In this document: in pieces, positions 10,081 to 22,204 of the stretch
Layout of the letters: every line of letters starts with the position of its first letter
Numbering within the stretch: the stretch's first letter is position 1
Assembly (NCBI GenBank): GCA_016946835.1
Contig: JACVTC010000119.1
Span: 36,001-100,000 of the forward strand
DNA: 64,000 bases
Reading direction: 5' to 3'
Source: Neocallimastix lanati (nom. inval.)
Taxonomy: Eukaryota; Neocallimastigomycota; Neocallimastigomycetes; Neocallimastigales; Neocallimastigaceae
Notes under the pieces: generated by a model
Seen by the model: only the letters and a program-made list of their open reading frames with translations
Databases searched by the model: none
Told to the model about the DNA's origin: nothing
Translations under genes and position numbers: made by a program

Positions 10081-10739
10081 AATAAAAAAAAATATATTTA
10101 ATGTTTTCTTATATTATATATAGTATCAATATTGCGAATAACAATAAATAAAATATTTTTCATCTATTAATCTCATTTATAGTATTCTCTTATAGTAATA
10201 TTATAAATATTATAGATAAAAAAATATAGATATTAATTTTATATTACAATGTTTTTATTAATAATATCTTGTTTCAATAAAACCTTTTAAACATATTATA
10301 TTCTCAATAAATTTTATTCACAAAATCCAATAATATCAATAGTAATTATTTATTTCACAAAATATTAGTACAATAATAAATTTAACTATTTATATTATTT
10401 TTTATTATTATGAACAACCATCAACTTAAAAAATAAGTCATGTAAAATAAATTACATATTTTATGATTATTAATTTAATTAATTAATAATTTTAAATACT
10501 ATAGATTTGTATATAATTTAATTATTATTTTTATTTAATTTTGTTTTTATTTTTATTTTTATTTTTATTTTTTTTACTATGATTTTATTTATATACTTTT
10601 ATTTTTAATTCATTTTTACCTTAATTATCGTCTTTTAACAATTATTTTTTATTTTTTTTTTTTTTTATAATTTTTAATTTATTTTAATATTAGTTATATA
10701 TTTATTTATTTATTTTTATTTTTATTTTTATTTTAATTT
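9866..10739. other. AT-rich intergenic region, no gene seen
   Basis: Contains an approximately 48-base poly-T tract (10030-10077) and otherwise low-complexity AT sequence. No open frame with protein-like composition was found. Confidence 0.6.
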
Positions 10740-11210
10740 TTAATTATGATTTTTATTCTATTTTTATTTTTTATTATTTTATTAAATAAGTTAATTTTAT
10801 TATTATTTTTTTTTATTAATTATTTCTTTTTAATTTATATAAATTATTTAATTTTAATTTTATTTTATGTTAATATTTGATTTATTTTTTCTTTCCTTTC
10901 TTTTTTTATTATTATATTTTTGATTTGTTTTATTTTTATTTTCATTTATTATGACTTCACAAATTATTTAATAATATTAATTTTTATGTTAGCATATAAA
11001 ATAAAATGATTTTTTATAATTTGAAGATTGATTAAATAATAATTAATATATTTAATAAAATATTTATTATTTAATAATATCCTTCTAATTATACTCTATA
11101 TAAAACTTTTGGTAATCTCAAACTGTTAATAAGATTTTTTTTATATCTTATATATATAATAATGGTTTAAATTTTATTATTAATTAATCATATTTCCATT
11201 TTATATAAAT

Positions 11211-11909
11211 TTAAAATTTTTCTTCATTAACAGTTATACCATTAGCTTTAGAATATTCAGAAAGAATATTCATGCAATTATCGTGATTGTATTGTTTTGA
11301 ATGCTTATTACAAGTAGTAATGATAGTATTATCTTCATAGATACAATAAACCTTACCATCAACACCAACACAATGCTTATCCTTTAAAGAATGAGAAGAA
11401 GTTTCTGGATAAAGACAAATATATTGATACATTACATTGTAAGTAAGAACAATACCATTACGAGCCTTACATTCTTTTTGATCTTGAACTGCATCAACAC
11501 TAATTCTTTCTTTATCTGGATAACTTCTAAATCTGTAAGTATATCTTTCACTACCATCATTAGTTAAAGAAAGAATGTCATAAGAACAAGTTCTGTAATC
11601 AAAGTTCTTATTGGACTTATCACATTCTTTGATATTAGTATATCTTCTATCAATACAATAAACATCATTATCAAGATAGAAGCAAACCGAATTATCAGGT
11701 CTAGCAATATTATTATGTTTGTTTTCATTATATTTATGAACACAAGCATAAATAGCATCATCTTCATTCATTTTGACATGGAGTTCACTATTTCCATATT
11801 TACAGGCTTTCTTGAGATCATCAATGGAAGAAGTATTGTTTGTAAGAGGAGCAGCATTAACAACAGAAAGTAAAGCTAAAGCAGCGAAACAGAAAGTTTT
11901 GAAATTCAT
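11211..11909 (-). CDS. Secreted cysteine-rich protein, two six-Cys modules (paralogue 1)
   Basis: 232 aa, intronless. An N-terminal signal peptide (MNFKTFCFAALALLSVVNA, cleavage near residue 19-20) implies export. The mature part has 12 cysteines in two parallel sets: C36, 56, 76, 85, 96, 108 and C147, 165, 180, 189, 200, 212. In both sets the last four are spaced x8, x10, x11, so the protein is an internal duplication of a six-Cys module, probably disulphide-bonded. N-glycosylation sequons lie at N24/N25. No known domain is recognised, and there is no catalytic motif or carbohydrate-binding signature I can name. It differs from each paralogue (14759, 18921) by about five residues. It is divergent from paralogue 2 and shares its TATA element. 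Function unknown; a cell-wall, effector or adhesion role is only a guess. Confidence 0.88.
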   Translation of the reverse strand: MNFKTFCFAALALLSVVNAAPLTNNTSSIDDLKKACKYGNSELHVKMNEDDAIYACVHKYNENKHNNIARPDNSVCFYLDNDVYCIDRRYTNIKECDKSNKNFDYRTCSYDILSLTNDGSERYTYRFRSYPDKERISVDAVQDQKECKARNGIVLTYNVMYQYICLYPETSSHSLKDKHCVGVDGKVYCIYEDNTIITTCNKHSKQYNHDNCMNILSEYSKANGITVNEEKF

Positions 11910-12105
11910 TTTTAATAATATGCTTTTTTTTTTTTTTAATAAATTAAATTATAATTATTTATTTTATTTTTTTTTTAAATAATAATACTATTTAAATTAT
12001 TAATATTATTATATAATTTATGATTTTTATTTATTTTATTTTTTAATTTAGATTTTTATTTTAAATTTGTGTGAAGAAAAATAAATTATCGGGCTTTTTT
12101 AAAAA

Positions 12106-12114
12106 TATTTATAC
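12106..12114 (-). promoter_or_regulatory. TATA element upstream of secreted protein paralogue 1
   Basis: GTATAAATA on the minus strand, about 200 bp upstream of the ATG. It is followed by a block TTCTTCACACAAATTTAAAA that is conserved before all three paralogues, so this is the likely core promoter and 5' leader. Confidence 0.6.
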
Positions 12115-12273
12115 TTTTTTTTTATTGTTTTATTTTTATTTTATTTTATTTTATTAAATAACAGATTAATTCAAAAATAATAAAATTATACATTAAATTA
12201 AAAATGTATTATCGCAATAGATATCTAATATCTACCAATTATTTAATGAATAATTAATTATTTATTATTTAAA

Positions 12274-12309
<36 letters not shown>

Positions 12310-13100
12310 CCCATTAATTATATGAAATATTAATATTTTATATATACTCAATATAAAAAAAAGGAACAAAAAAAATATATAATTAATAATATTATTTTTT
12401 AATATTATTGATTATATAATAAACTTTATTATATACTAAATTTATATTCAAAATTTTTTTAAAATAAACAGAAAAAAGTTTTTCCAAAATGTTTAAGTAG
12501 ATTAAGAAAGAAAGGAAAAGAAAACAAAAATTAAAAATAATAATTATTTTAAGATTTTAACGTAGTACAAAAATATTAAAAAATGTTACATGTTTAAATT
12601 TTATATTTAAACTTTTTTATAATTAAATATAAAATAATTAAATAAATTAATATTTTATTTAAAAATGGATTATGTATTTTTATATTTTTATTTTTATTAT
12701 TTATTCGATATATTATATTATCGAAATTAAAATAATTTACTTTAAAATTTTGATTACAAAATTAATTATATATAAAAAAAAAAAAATTCTTATTTTTATA
12801 GAAAAAAAATTTTTTTTCTTTATTATTGATTCTTATTTATTTAAAAATATTTTAAAAATATTTCTATATTTTTCATGATATATTTCTATGTTAATATAAA
12901 AATAAATATAATAAAACTATAAAATTATGAAATTAAAATTAATAAAGTCTATAATCTAACATCTAAATTCAATTTATATATATATATAAATATATTAATG
13001 ATATTATTAAATTATTTTAACAAGCATTTATGCTTCTTTATATTAATTTATTTATTTGTTTAAAATAAAGATAATCAATGTATTAAACAAGTATTACAAT

Positions 13101-13795
13101 ATATATTATCATTTTTTGAAGTATTAATATTTACTATTAAATTATACTATCATATGAAGCATATAATATATAAAAAAAATAAATAAATAAATTTGTTATT
13201 GTTATTAATTATATTACAGATTTCAAGAGCAGACAGACTCTAAAATTAATAGAGGATTGTTATTAATAATATGTTAAAATTAATTTATATATAACTTTGT
13301 AAAAATATTTAAATCATAAAATTAATTATTATTATTTGATACTAAACAATTGTGTATGTAATAATGTTATGTAGTAAATTATTAATGTGGTATAGTAAAG
13401 TTAACCAAAATACTAAAATATGCTTGAATAATAATAAATAAAGAGGAAATTAAATTTCGATATAAAAAAATACATTTCTGTATATGCTAATATTAAAATA
13501 ATATATATAATAGTAAATTTAAATTTTTTAATAATTTAAAAATTCTGTTTTTTCCCTTTTCTCATTAAAGAAAATTAGAATGAAGAAAAAAAAATTTTTC
13601 ATTATTATATTATATAATAATTCCATATAAGTGAAATTTAACTTTATTAAATAACATTCGAAATATTTTTTATTATTAATAAAAAATACAGAAAATACTA
13701 AAAAGGTTATATGATTATTTTTTATAATTATAAAAAAAAAAATAATAAAAAAAAAAAAAAAAAACAATAATTGGATGAAATCAAAAATTATTCCA

Positions 13796-13844
<49 letters not shown>

Positions 13845-14500
13845 TTTTTAGCCAAAAATCAAAAAACTAAAAATTATAATAAATTAAATAAATTAAATAA
13901 ATTAAATTTAATATATTTCCAATCTTATTTGAATATAAAAAATTAAATAATTTTATTCCAAAAAAAAAAAAAAAAAGAAATTTTAAAAAAATTTTGAAAT
14001 GTAACTCAATTCTATTAATTAAATATTTGTACTACATTATAATTAAAAATTTTTATTAAAATTACTTTATATATAATATTTTAAGATGTTATCAAATGTA
14101 AAATAATAATAAATTTTTTTATATTATTAATTTGATTATTTTGTACTTAACATTTTATTTTTTTTATTTTATTTTATTTTATTTTTTATTTTAATTTTTT
14201 TTCTTTAATTTTCTATTAATTATTTAATTTTTAATATAATTTTTTAATATTAATTAATTATACAAATTTCAAATTTCTTTCATTTTTGCATTATTAATAA
14301 TTGTAAATTATATCCAGATTAAGAATTATATTAATATTTCCATTAATCAATATTTAAATATATAATAATAATACATACATATTTCTGTAAATAAATATAT
14401 TTCAATTCATATACTGATATATTAATGATAATTTTATAAAATAATAATATAATATAATTTTTATCTCAAAAGAAATAAAAATGATAAAATGATAAAATCT

Positions 14501-14540
<40 letters not shown>
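13101..14540. other. AT-rich spacer between divergent paralogues, no gene seen
   Basis: Low-complexity sequence with poly-T tracts at about 13798-13841 and 14503-14535. The open frames here are poly-Phe/Lys/Ile artefacts. The head-to-head spacer may hold upstream control elements, but none is recognisable. Confidence 0.55.
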
Positions 14541-14542
<2 letters not shown>

Positions 14543-14543
14543 A

Positions 14544-14552
14544 GTATAAATA
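14544..14552 (+). promoter_or_regulatory. TATA element upstream of secreted protein paralogue 2
   Basis: GTATAAATA, 207 bp before the ATG at 14759, directly after a poly-T tract. The following leader (TTCTTCACACAAATTTAAAA) matches those of paralogues 1 and 3. Sequence upstream of the TATA differs from them. Confidence 0.6.
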
Positions 14553-14758
14553 TTGTTCAAAAGAACGTAAAATTATTATTCTTCACACAAATTTAAAATA
14601 AAAATCTAAATTAAAAATTAAAATAAATAAAAATCATAAATTATATAATAATATTAATAATTTAAATAGTATTATTATTTAAAAAAAAAATAAAATAAAT
14701 AAATAAAACAAAATAAATAATTATAATTTAATTTATTAAAAAAAGCATATTATTAAAA

Positions 14759-15457
14759 ATGAATTTCAAAACTTTCTGTCTCGCTGCTTTAGCTTTACTT
14801 TCTGTTGTTAATGCTGCTCCTCTTACAAACAATACTTCTTCCATTGATGATCTCAAGAAAGCCTGTAAATATGGAAATAGTGAACTCCATGTCAAAATGA
14901 ATGAAGATGATGCTATTTATGCTTGTGTTCATAAATATAATGAAAACAAACATAATAATATTGCTAGACCAGATAACTCGGTTTGCTTCTATCTTGATAA
15001 TGATGTTTATTGTATTGATAGAAGATATACTAATATCAAAGAATGTGATAAGTCAAGTAAGAACTTTGATTACAGAACTTGTTCTTATGACATTCTTTCT
15101 TTAACTAATGATGGTAGTGAAAGATATTCTTACAGATTTAGAAGTTATCCAGATAAAGAAAGAATTAGTGTTGATGCAGTTCAAGATCAAAAAGAATGTA
15201 AGGCTCGTAATGGTATTGTTCTTACTTACAATGTGATGTATCAATACATTTGTCTTTATCCAGAAACTTCTTCTCATTCTTTAAAGGATAAGCATTGTGT
15301 TGGTGTTGATGGTAAGGTTTATTGTGTCTATGAAGATAATACTATCATTACTACTTGTAATAAGCATTCAAAACAATACAATCACGATAATTGCATGAAT
15401 ATTCTTTCTGAATATTCTAAGGCTAATGGTATAACTATTAATGAAGAAAAATTTTAA
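14759..15457 (+). CDS. Secreted cysteine-rich protein, two six-Cys modules (paralogue 2)
   Basis: 232 aa. Same architecture as paralogue 1: signal peptide to about residue 19, then two six-cysteine modules with matching x8-x10-x11 spacing. Visible differences from paralogue 1 are F8L, N100S, T124S, I190V and V227I; no cysteine changes. It is transcribed away from paralogue 1 and in the same direction as paralogue 3. All copies keep open frames with conservative substitutions, which suggests all are still selected or were duplicated recently. Function not recognised. Confidence 0.88.
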   Translation: MNFKTFCLAALALLSVVNAAPLTNNTSSIDDLKKACKYGNSELHVKMNEDDAIYACVHKYNENKHNNIARPDNSVCFYLDNDVYCIDRRYTNIKECDKSSKNFDYRTCSYDILSLTNDGSERYSYRFRSYPDKERISVDAVQDQKECKARNGIVLTYNVMYQYICLYPETSSHSLKDKHCVGVDGKVYCVYEDNTIITTCNKHSKQYNHDNCMNILSEYSKANGITINEEKF

Positions 15458-16787
15458 ATTTATATAAAATGGAAATATGATTAATTAATAATAAAATTTA
15501 AACCATTATTATATATAAAAGATATAAAAATTTTTATTAATAGTTTGAGATTACCAAAAAGTTTTATATAGAGTATAATTAGAAGAATATTATTAAATAA
15601 TAAATATTTTATTAAATATATTAATTATTATTTAATCAATCTTCGAATTATAAAAAATCATTTTATATGCTAATACAAAAATTAATATTATTAAATAATT
15701 TATGAAGTCATAATAAATAAAAATAAAAATTAAAAAAATTAAAAATTATTATATAATAAAAATAAAAAAAAAGGAAAGGAAAGATAAAATAAATCAAATA
15801 TTAACACAAATTTAAATTAAAATTAAAAAATAAATATACATAAAAAGAAATAATTAATAAAAAAAGTAATAATAAAAATAATTTATTTAATAAAATGATA
15901 AAAAATTAACTTATTTAATAAAAAAATTAAAAAATAAAAATAGAATAAAATAATAATTAAAATAAAATAAAATAAAATAAAAAATAAAATAAAATAAAAA
16001 ATAAAATAAAATAAAATAGAGTATAAAATAATAGTAAAAAATTAATAACAAAAAATAAATTAAAATAAAATTAAATTAAATAAAATAAATAAAATTAAAT
16101 AAAAAATTAGAAAAAATTAGAAAAAATGAAACAAAAAATATATATTATTTGCTTTACATTATTGTTTTTTAAATTGCTAGTGTTTATAAATAATTCTAAT
16201 ATTATTATTAATAGTTGTGTATATTATTGTATTAATATTTTTTGGAAGAAATAAACAATTTTTTTTTTTAAGTTTACTGAACTTTGTAAATAAAATTTAT
16301 TGAGAATAAAAAAGTAAAAAATTATTTAATAAGTTTTATTAAAACGAGTCACACTTTATAAAAAAAAAAATATTATAATATTAAATTCATATCTATATTT
16401 TTATTTTTAAAAATATTCAATATTATTTAGAGAACATTGTGAATCAGAGCAACAAATAAATATATTCTATTTATTTTTATTTTTATTTTCAATAAGAAAA
16501 TACAATATAGAAAAAAAATATTTTAAAGATATAAATATTATATATATTGTAATATGTATATTAAATATTGTTATATTTATTTATTTATTTTTCTTTTTCT
16601 TATAACACTAATACTGAAATTATTATGAGTAATAATGAACGAAGTGTTATCATCGATGAACGGGAAAAGTTAGAAACTATTGCTTCTAACACACTTTTAT
16701 AATTATAATATATAATATTTCAATTCATATATTTTATTTTTTTTTCATTTAAATCATATAATTATTATAAATTAAATAAAGATATTC

Positions 16788-16921
16788 TCTAAGTCTATAA
16801 AAAAATACAATATAGAAAAAAAAATTTTTAAAAATATAACTATTATATATATATTTAATAGTAAATACTAATATGTTAAAAAATATTAAATAAAGATTAA
16901 AATTCGCAATAATTGCGGCTA

Positions 16922-16952
<31 letters not shown>

Positions 16953-17045
16953 AAGTCTATAAAAAAAAACAATATAGGAGAAAAATAATTTTAAAAATAT
17001 AACTATTATATATATTTAATAGTAAATATTAATATGTTAAAAAAT
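16788..17045 (+). repeat. Direct repeat of about 100 bp flanking a poly-A-tailed insert
   Basis: A segment starting TCTAAGTCTATAAAAAA (16788) recurs at 16950, and both copies continue through TTTAATAGTAAATA and TAATATGTTAAAAAATAT. Between them lies a short insert with GATTAAAATTCGCAATAAT followed by about 27 As. It looks like a duplication around a small retroposed insertion, or a slippage duplication. Confidence 0.55.
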
Positions 17046-17655
17046 ATATAATTTTTATATTTTGTAATAATGATTTAATACATTGATTTTCTTTATTTTA
17101 AACAAATAAATAAATTAAGAAGCATGAATATTTGTTAAAATAATTTAATAATATCATTTATATATATATATATAAAAAACTGAATTTAGATGTGGATTTT
17201 AGATTTAATTAATTTTAATTTTAATTTTAATTTCATAATGTTATTATATTTATTTTTATATAACATAAAAATATCATGAAAAATACAGAAATATTTTTAA
17301 AATATTTTTAAATAATAAGAATAAATAATAAAAAAAAAATTTTTTTTCTATAAAAATATGAAATTTTTTTTTTTTATATATATAATTAATTTTGTAATCG
17401 AAATTTTAAATTATTTTAATTTCGATAATATATTATATTGAATAAATAATAAAAATAAAAATATATAATCCATATTAAATAAATTAGAAATTAATTATAC
17501 ATTTTATATTTAATTATAAAAAAAGGTTAAATATAAAATTTGTACATGTAACATTTTTTAATATTTTGTACTACGTTAAAATCTTAAAATAATAATAATT
17601 ATTTTTTTTTTTAATTATTTTATTTTTTGTTTTTTTTGTTTTCTTTTCTTCATTC

Positions 17656-17687
<32 letters not shown>

Positions 17688-18548
17688 CATTAATAAAATT
17701 AAATATTTATTTTTAATATAATAAAATTCAAAATGTTTAATAGCATTAAGTTTATATTATAATAAATACTCCTCAATAATAAGTTTAAATAAATTAAATA
17801 TTATTTCTAATTAATATTTATTTTATTTATATCAAAGTAGTGACTTGTTTTTAAAAAAATATTATTTTTTGAAATAAATATTATTATAGTAAAATGGAAC
17901 TTAAAAGATAATTATAATTTTATATGCATAAAAATAAATCAATAAATAAAATAATCATCAATTTAGTTGTAATCTTTGATATTTATTTTGTTAAATAATG
18001 TAATAAAAATTCAAATTCTAATAAAAAAAAATATTTTGGATTAATTTTATAAAAAAATAAATACTTTATTAAAATTAAAATATACATTATTTATATATAT
18101 TATTTATATATTGTTTTTGGAGGTAATATAATAAAAATTTATAATTTTATATATATTTTAATACATTTAAATTTCAAAATAATTTATTATTAATTTAAAT
18201 ACAGAAATCTTCTTAAACAATTTGGAAAAACTTTTTTTCTGTATTTTTAAAAAATTTTTAAATATAAATTTATTATATAATAAGGTTTATTATATAATCA
18301 ATAATCTTAAATAATAATAATAATAATTATATATTTTTTTTGTTCCTTTTTTTTATATTAAGTATATATAATATAAATCTATTGATATTTCATATAATTA
18401 ATGGGGATAAAAAAAAAAAAAAAGTTTAAAATAATATATAATTAAATAATATACAATTGATTATTAATTAAATAATCGTAGATAATAGATATCTATTACG
18501 ATAATACATTTTTATTTTATTATTTTTGAATCAATCTGTTATTTAATT

Positions 18549-18694
<146 letters not shown>

Positions 18695-18703
18695 GTATAA
18701 ATA
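18695..18703 (+). promoter_or_regulatory. TATA element upstream of secreted protein paralogue 3
   Basis: GTATAAATA 218 bp before the ATG at 18921, with the same downstream leader block as the other two paralogues. Confidence 0.6.
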
Positions 18704-18920
18704 TTGTTCAAAATAACGACAATTTATTATTCTTCACACAAATTTAAAATAAAAATCTAAATTAAAAAATAAAATAAATAAAAATCATAAATTATATAAT
18801 AATATTAATAATTTAAATATTATTATTATTTAAGAAAAATAAAATAAATAAATATATAATAAATAAATAAAATAAATAATTATAATTTAATTTATTAAAA
18901 AAAAAAGCATATTATTAAAA

Positions 18921-19619
18921 ATGAATTTCAAAACTTTCTGTTTCGCTGCTTTAGCTTTACTTTCTGTTGTTAATAATGCTCCTCTTACAAATAATACTTC
19001 TTCCATTGATGATCTCAAGAAAGCCTGTAAATATGGAAATAGTGAACTCCATGTCAAAATGAATGAAGATGATGCTATTTATGCTTGTGTTCATAAATAT
19101 AATGAAAACAAACATAATAATATTGCTAGACCAGATAATTCGGTTTGTTTCTATCTTGATAATGATGTTTACTGTGTTGATAGAAGATATACTAATATCA
19201 AAGAATGTGATAAGTCAAGTAAGAACTTTGATTACAGAACTTGTTCTTATGACATTCTTTCTTTAACTAATGATGGTAGTGAAAGATATACTTACAGATT
19301 TAGAAGTTATCCAGATAAAGAAAGAATTAGTGTTGATGCAGTTCAAGATCAAAAAGAATGTAAGGCTCGTAATGGTATTGTTCTTACTTACAATGTAATG
19401 TATCAATACATTTGTCTTTATCCAGAAACCTCTTCTCATTCTTTAAAGGATAAGCATTGTGTTGGTGTTGATGGTAAGGTTTATTGTGTCTATGAAGATA
19501 ATACTATCATTACTACTTGTAATAAGCATTCAAAACAATACAATCACGATAATTGCATGAATATTCTTTCTGAATATTCTAAGGCTAATGGTGTAACTGT
19601 TAATGAAGAAAAATTTTAA
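18921..19619 (+). CDS. Secreted cysteine-rich protein, two six-Cys modules (paralogue 3)
   Basis: 232 aa with the same 12-cysteine, two-module layout. Differences from paralogue 1 are A19N, I86V, N100S, I190V and I225V. A19N falls at the expected signal-peptide cleavage position (VNA|AP becomes VNNAP), which could shift or weaken processing. Downstream sequence is shared with paralogue 2. Function unrecognised. Confidence 0.88.
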   Translation: MNFKTFCFAALALLSVVNNAPLTNNTSSIDDLKKACKYGNSELHVKMNEDDAIYACVHKYNENKHNNIARPDNSVCFYLDNDVYCVDRRYTNIKECDKSSKNFDYRTCSYDILSLTNDGSERYTYRFRSYPDKERISVDAVQDQKECKARNGIVLTYNVMYQYICLYPETSSHSLKDKHCVGVDGKVYCVYEDNTIITTCNKHSKQYNHDNCMNILSEYSKANGVTVNEEKF

Positions 19620-20640
19620 ATTTATATAATATGGAAATATGATTAATTAATAATAAAATTTAAACCATTATTATATATATAAGATATAAAAAATTCTTAT
19701 TAATAGTTTGAGATTACCAAAAAGTTTTATATAGAGTATAATTAGAAGAATATTATTAAATAATAAATATTTTATTAAATATATTAATTATTATTTAATC
19801 AATCTTCGAATTATAAAAAATCATTTTATATGCTAATACAAAAATTAATATTATTAAATAATTTATGAAGTCATAATAAATGAAAATAAAAATAAAACAA
19901 ATCAAAAATTATTATATAATAATAAAAAAGAAAAGAAAAAAAAATTAAATAAAAATATTAACATAAAATAAAATTAAAATTAAATAATTAATATAAAATA
20001 AAAAGAAATAACTAATAAAAAAAAATAAAATTAACTTATATAATAAAATAATAAAAAATAAAAATAGAATAAAAATAATAATTAAAAATTAAAAAAAAAA
20101 AATAAAAATAAATTAAATAAATAAAATAAATAAAATAAAATAGAGTAAAAAATTAATAACAAAAATGAAATAAAAATTTGAAAAATTAAAACTAAAACAA
20201 AAGATATATATTATTATCTTTATGTTATTGTTTTTTAAATTGCTAGTGTTTATAAATAATAATTTTATTATTATATTATTATTAATTGTGTATATTACTG
20301 TAATATTTTTGTGGAAGAAATAGACAAATGTTTTTGTGTTTACTGAACTTTGTAAATAAAATTTATTGAGAATAAAAAATATTTAATAAGTTTTATTAAA
20401 ACGAGTCATACTTTATAAAAAAATATATATATATATTATAATATTAAATCCATATCTACATTTTTATTTTTAAAAATATTTAATATTATTTAGAGAACAT
20501 TGTGAATCAGAGCAACAAATTTAATATATTCTATTTATTTTTATTTTTATTTTCAATAAGAAAATACATTATAGAATTAAAATATTTTAAAAAATATAAA
20601 TATTAAATATATTATAATATATATTAAATATTATTATATT

Positions 20641-20929
20641 TATTTATTTATTTTTCTTTTTGATTTAATTATTTATTTATCTAAATCATTTTTCCATTAA
20701 ATTAATATTAATGGAATGAAATATTTTTTTCTTATAATTATTTTATTATTATCTTACATTATATTATTTTGTATTTATTCAGGATACGTAATTTTCTTTT
20801 CTTTTTTTTTAAAAAAAAAGAAAAAAAATTTTCTATAAAATTTTTAAAAATAAATTATATTAAATAAAATTAAATTTAATTCATAATTATTTTTAAAATT
20901 TTTTAATTAATAATTTACATTATTTTAAA

Positions 20930-20960
<31 letters not shown>

Positions 20961-21026
20961 ATTAGTAGTAGTAGTTTTTGTAGAAGTAGTAAATTATTTT
21001 ATTATATATATAATATATTTTACTTA

Positions 21027-21057
<31 letters not shown>

Positions 21058-22204
21058 TTTGGTTTTGTTTTTTGATTATTTGATTGTTTGTTTTTTCAAA
21101 AATTAATATTCATAATTCGTATATCTTCATATAAAATACGTTAATTTTTTTAATATTTTATAATTAATTAATAAAATTTATGTATTGTTTATAATCAGTA
21201 GTTTCTTTTATATCTTTCTTTTATTATTAATAGCTATTAGTCATAGAAAGAAAATTTTAATAATCCATATAAATAAATTAAATATTAAATATACTTTTTT
21301 CCTTAATATATAAAAAAAGTTTTAATATTATATTTATATATGTAACAATGACATTAAAAATCATTATAAATCAATTATCGAATTTTTTTTTTTTTGTTTT
21401 TTTTATTATTTATTAATTTATACAAAAAATATTAATTTAATAATTATTTTTTATATTCAAAATAATTAATAGTATTAAATTAATATTCTAATAAATATTT
21501 CTTATTAATAAATTATTTCAAGTTAAATATTATTTCTAATTAATATCTCAAATTAGTGAACTATTTTTATTTCTCTAACAAATTATTTTTCGAAAATAAA
21601 TATTATTAAAGTGAAATCGAACATTAGAAAACAATTATAACTTTGCATAAAAAAAAAATAAAATAAAATAAAATAAAAAAACATATTTAGTTGCATTTGT
21701 ATTGTATTAAATAATGTAAAAGAAATCTGAATACAAGTATAAAAAAAATTTCATTGGAAAGATTTTTAAAAGTTAAATATCTTGATAAATTTAAAATATA
21801 GATTCTTTTTTTTTTTTTTTTTTTTTTTTTGTTTGTTTGTTTGTTTGTTTTGTTTTTGAAATCAATATAATAAAAATTCAAAAATTTTCTTTAAAATACA
21901 AAAGTTCTAATAAGCATTTTAGAAAAAATTTTTTCTGTAAAATTTTTAAATATATATAATTTATTATATAATAAAGTGGATCATATAATCCATAATCTTA
22001 AATATAATAATAATTTATATATATATATATATATATAATTTTTTTTTTTCTTTATATTAAAAAAATATATATTAATTTATGACAAAATATTGTTAAAGTA
22101 AACATTTTACTTTTTACTAAGATTTTTTTTTTTATTTATTTAAAAAGACTTATTTTTTAATAATACATGATTTAATATGTTTAATATTTATCAATTTACA
22201 TTCA
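20641..22204. other. AT-rich intergenic region, no gene seen
   Basis: Holds a short (AGT)n/(TA)n stretch near 20960-21050, a (GTTT)n run at about 21831-21850 and poly-T tracts. No supported coding sequence. Confidence 0.55.

Larger units (their letters stand above)
10740..13100 (-). repeat. Segmental duplication block A (inverted copy)
   Basis: The secreted-protein gene plus its flanks. Its 3' flank matches the 3' flanks of blocks B and C: the motif TTTGAGATTACCAAAAAGTT and the stretch around TTATGAAGTCATAATAAA recur. Its 5' flank, out to about 13100, matches block C (from about 17060), for example around ACGATAATACATTTTTA and AACAAATAAATAAATTAA. Block A is in inverted orientation relative to B and C. 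Boundaries are by eye. Confidence 0.75.
14544..16600 (+). repeat. Segmental duplication block B
   Basis: Homology to blocks A and C begins at the TATA element and runs through the gene and 3' flank to about 16600. This includes the segments TTTTTTAAATTGCTAGTGTT and TTTAGAGAACATTGTGAATC, which recur in block C near 20228 and 20485. Unlike A and C, the sequence upstream of TATA is not shared. Confidence 0.75.

Noticed and set aside
13528-13767. 79-aa Phe/Ile-rich minus frame between the divergent paralogues
   Set aside because: Starts in a poly-A/T tract and has no conservation in the other duplication blocks.
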